Origin: Nocardioides sp. REDSEA-S33_B3
GTDB lineage: Bacteria > Actinomycetota > Actinomycetes > Propionibacteriales > Nocardioidaceae
Assembly (NCBI GenBank): GCA_001627335.1
Contig: LUPK01000012.1
Span: 43,851-107,850 of the forward strand
Length of the DNA stretch: 64,000 bases
Direction: 5' to 3'
Shown here: positions 63,626-64,000 of the stretch, piece by piece
How positions within the stretch are numbered: position 1 is the stretch's first letter
Layout: each line of letters starts with the position of its first letter
Notes under the pieces: model-generated
Told to the model about the DNA's origin: nothing
Database searches by the model: none
Seen by the model: the letters and a program-made list of their open reading frames with translations, nothing else
Program-made: the position numbers and the translations under genes

Positions 63626-64000
63626 ATGAGCACCGAGTGCGACCTCGTGGTCATCGGCCTCGGCCCCGGTGGCGAGGCCCTCGCGACGGGCGCGGCGCGC
63701 GCAGGACTGCGCGTCGTGGCCGTTGACAAGCACCTCGTGGGCGGTGAGTGCCCCTACTACGGGTGCATCCCGTCGAAGATGATGGTGCGCGCCGCCGACC
63801 TGCTGGCCGAGGCCGCACGGGTGGACGGCACCGCGGGGGAGACCTCCGTGACCGCGTCGTGGGCGCCGGTCGCCCGTCGCATCGCAGAGGAAGCCACCAC
63901 CCACTGGGACGACCAGGTGGCGGTGGACCGCCTCGCCGACGCCGGCGCGACGGTGCTGCACGGCACCGGTCGGCTCGCCGGGCCCGGCGTCGTGGAGGTG
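63626..64000 (+). CDS. NAD(P)/FAD-dependent disulfide oxidoreductase, N-terminal part
   Basis: The first 125 residues of a pyridine nucleotide-disulfide oxidoreductase, cut off by the window end. The FAD fold is DLVVIGLGPGGEALATGAARAG. The redox-active pair is in GGECPYYGCIPSKMM (CxxxxC; Tyr-Tyr in place of the more common Leu-Asn/Val). This resembles dihydrolipoamide dehydrogenase or the mercuric-reductase-like group; the tyrosines favour the latter. ATG 63626 is 31 nt after nusB. Confidence 0.9.
   Translation, partial: MSTECDLVVIGLGPGGEALATGAARAGLRVVAVDKHLVGGECPYYGCIPSKMMVRAADLLAEAARVDGTAGETSVTASWAPVARRIAEEATTHWDDQVAVDRLADAGATVLHGTGRLAGPGVVEV

Overview
The window comes from the chromosome of a very GC-rich actinobacterium. 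Gene order and content fit the Nocardioides/Propionibacteriales side of the phylum: many GTG starts, ATGA/GTGA-coupled operons, an SsgA-like protein, a DUF6167-like small protein before alaS, and the blocks pdxST-yebC-ruvCAB-yajC-secDF-apt-rel, hisS-aspS and alaS-ruvX-mltG-aroE-aroCKBQ-efp-nusB. The genus is an inference from gene order, not from a marker gene.

Layout. 1-5754: a catabolic cluster of unknown substrate (aldehyde dehydrogenase tail, SDR, 3-hydroxyisobutyrate-dehydrogenase-like, carboxymuconolactone-decarboxylase-like, alpha/beta hydrolase, D-aminoacylase-like amidohydrolase). Its last gene runs tail to tail into a secreted HNH nuclease gene (5631-6365). 6527-15833: a compact integrated element of about 9.3 kb, bounded by 29-bp direct repeats of a tRNA-Val(GAC) 3' end. 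It carries a tyrosine integrase, an AlpA/Xis-like protein, small zinc-site proteins, an HK97-type major capsid protein, a tape measure protein and an opposing four-gene cassette. I find no terminase, portal, protease, tail tube or lysis gene, so it looks like a phage satellite or an unusually tidy prophage remnant. 15806-17951: three tRNA genes on the minus strand (Val, Cys, Gly), an aminotransferase, an SsgA-like protein, tRNA-Val(CAC) and a decayed tandem copy of it.

18038-30620: a lipoprotein, thrS, a GH25-like lipoprotein, an AurF-type diiron oxygenase / ferredoxin-reductase / TetR cluster with a readable operator-promoter, then HIT, an IMPase-like enzyme, a PIP-synthase-like enzyme, pdxS, a lipoprotein, pdxT and yebC. 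30794-39290: Holliday-junction processing (ruvCAB), protein export (yajC-secD-secF), purine salvage (apt) and the stringent response (rel). A 169-bp inverted-repeat element sits between apt and rel and appears to supply the rel promoter. 39323-44683: a DUF349 protein, an MBL-fold hydrolase, hisS and aspS. 44867-51243: a complete five-gene oligopeptide/dipeptide-type ABC importer with strong hairpins around the binding-protein gene. 51266-63594: rarA, two small membrane proteins, alaS, ruvX, mltG, the shikimate genes aroE, aroC, aroK, aroB and aroQ with a prepilin peptidase inside, then efp and nusB. The window ends inside a flavin disulfide reductase gene.

Two kinds of non-coding structure recur. 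First, a dispersed palindromic repeat family, two copies of which reach into coding sequence. Second, TANNNT boxes placed 6-7 nt before start codons, which suggests leaderless transcripts.
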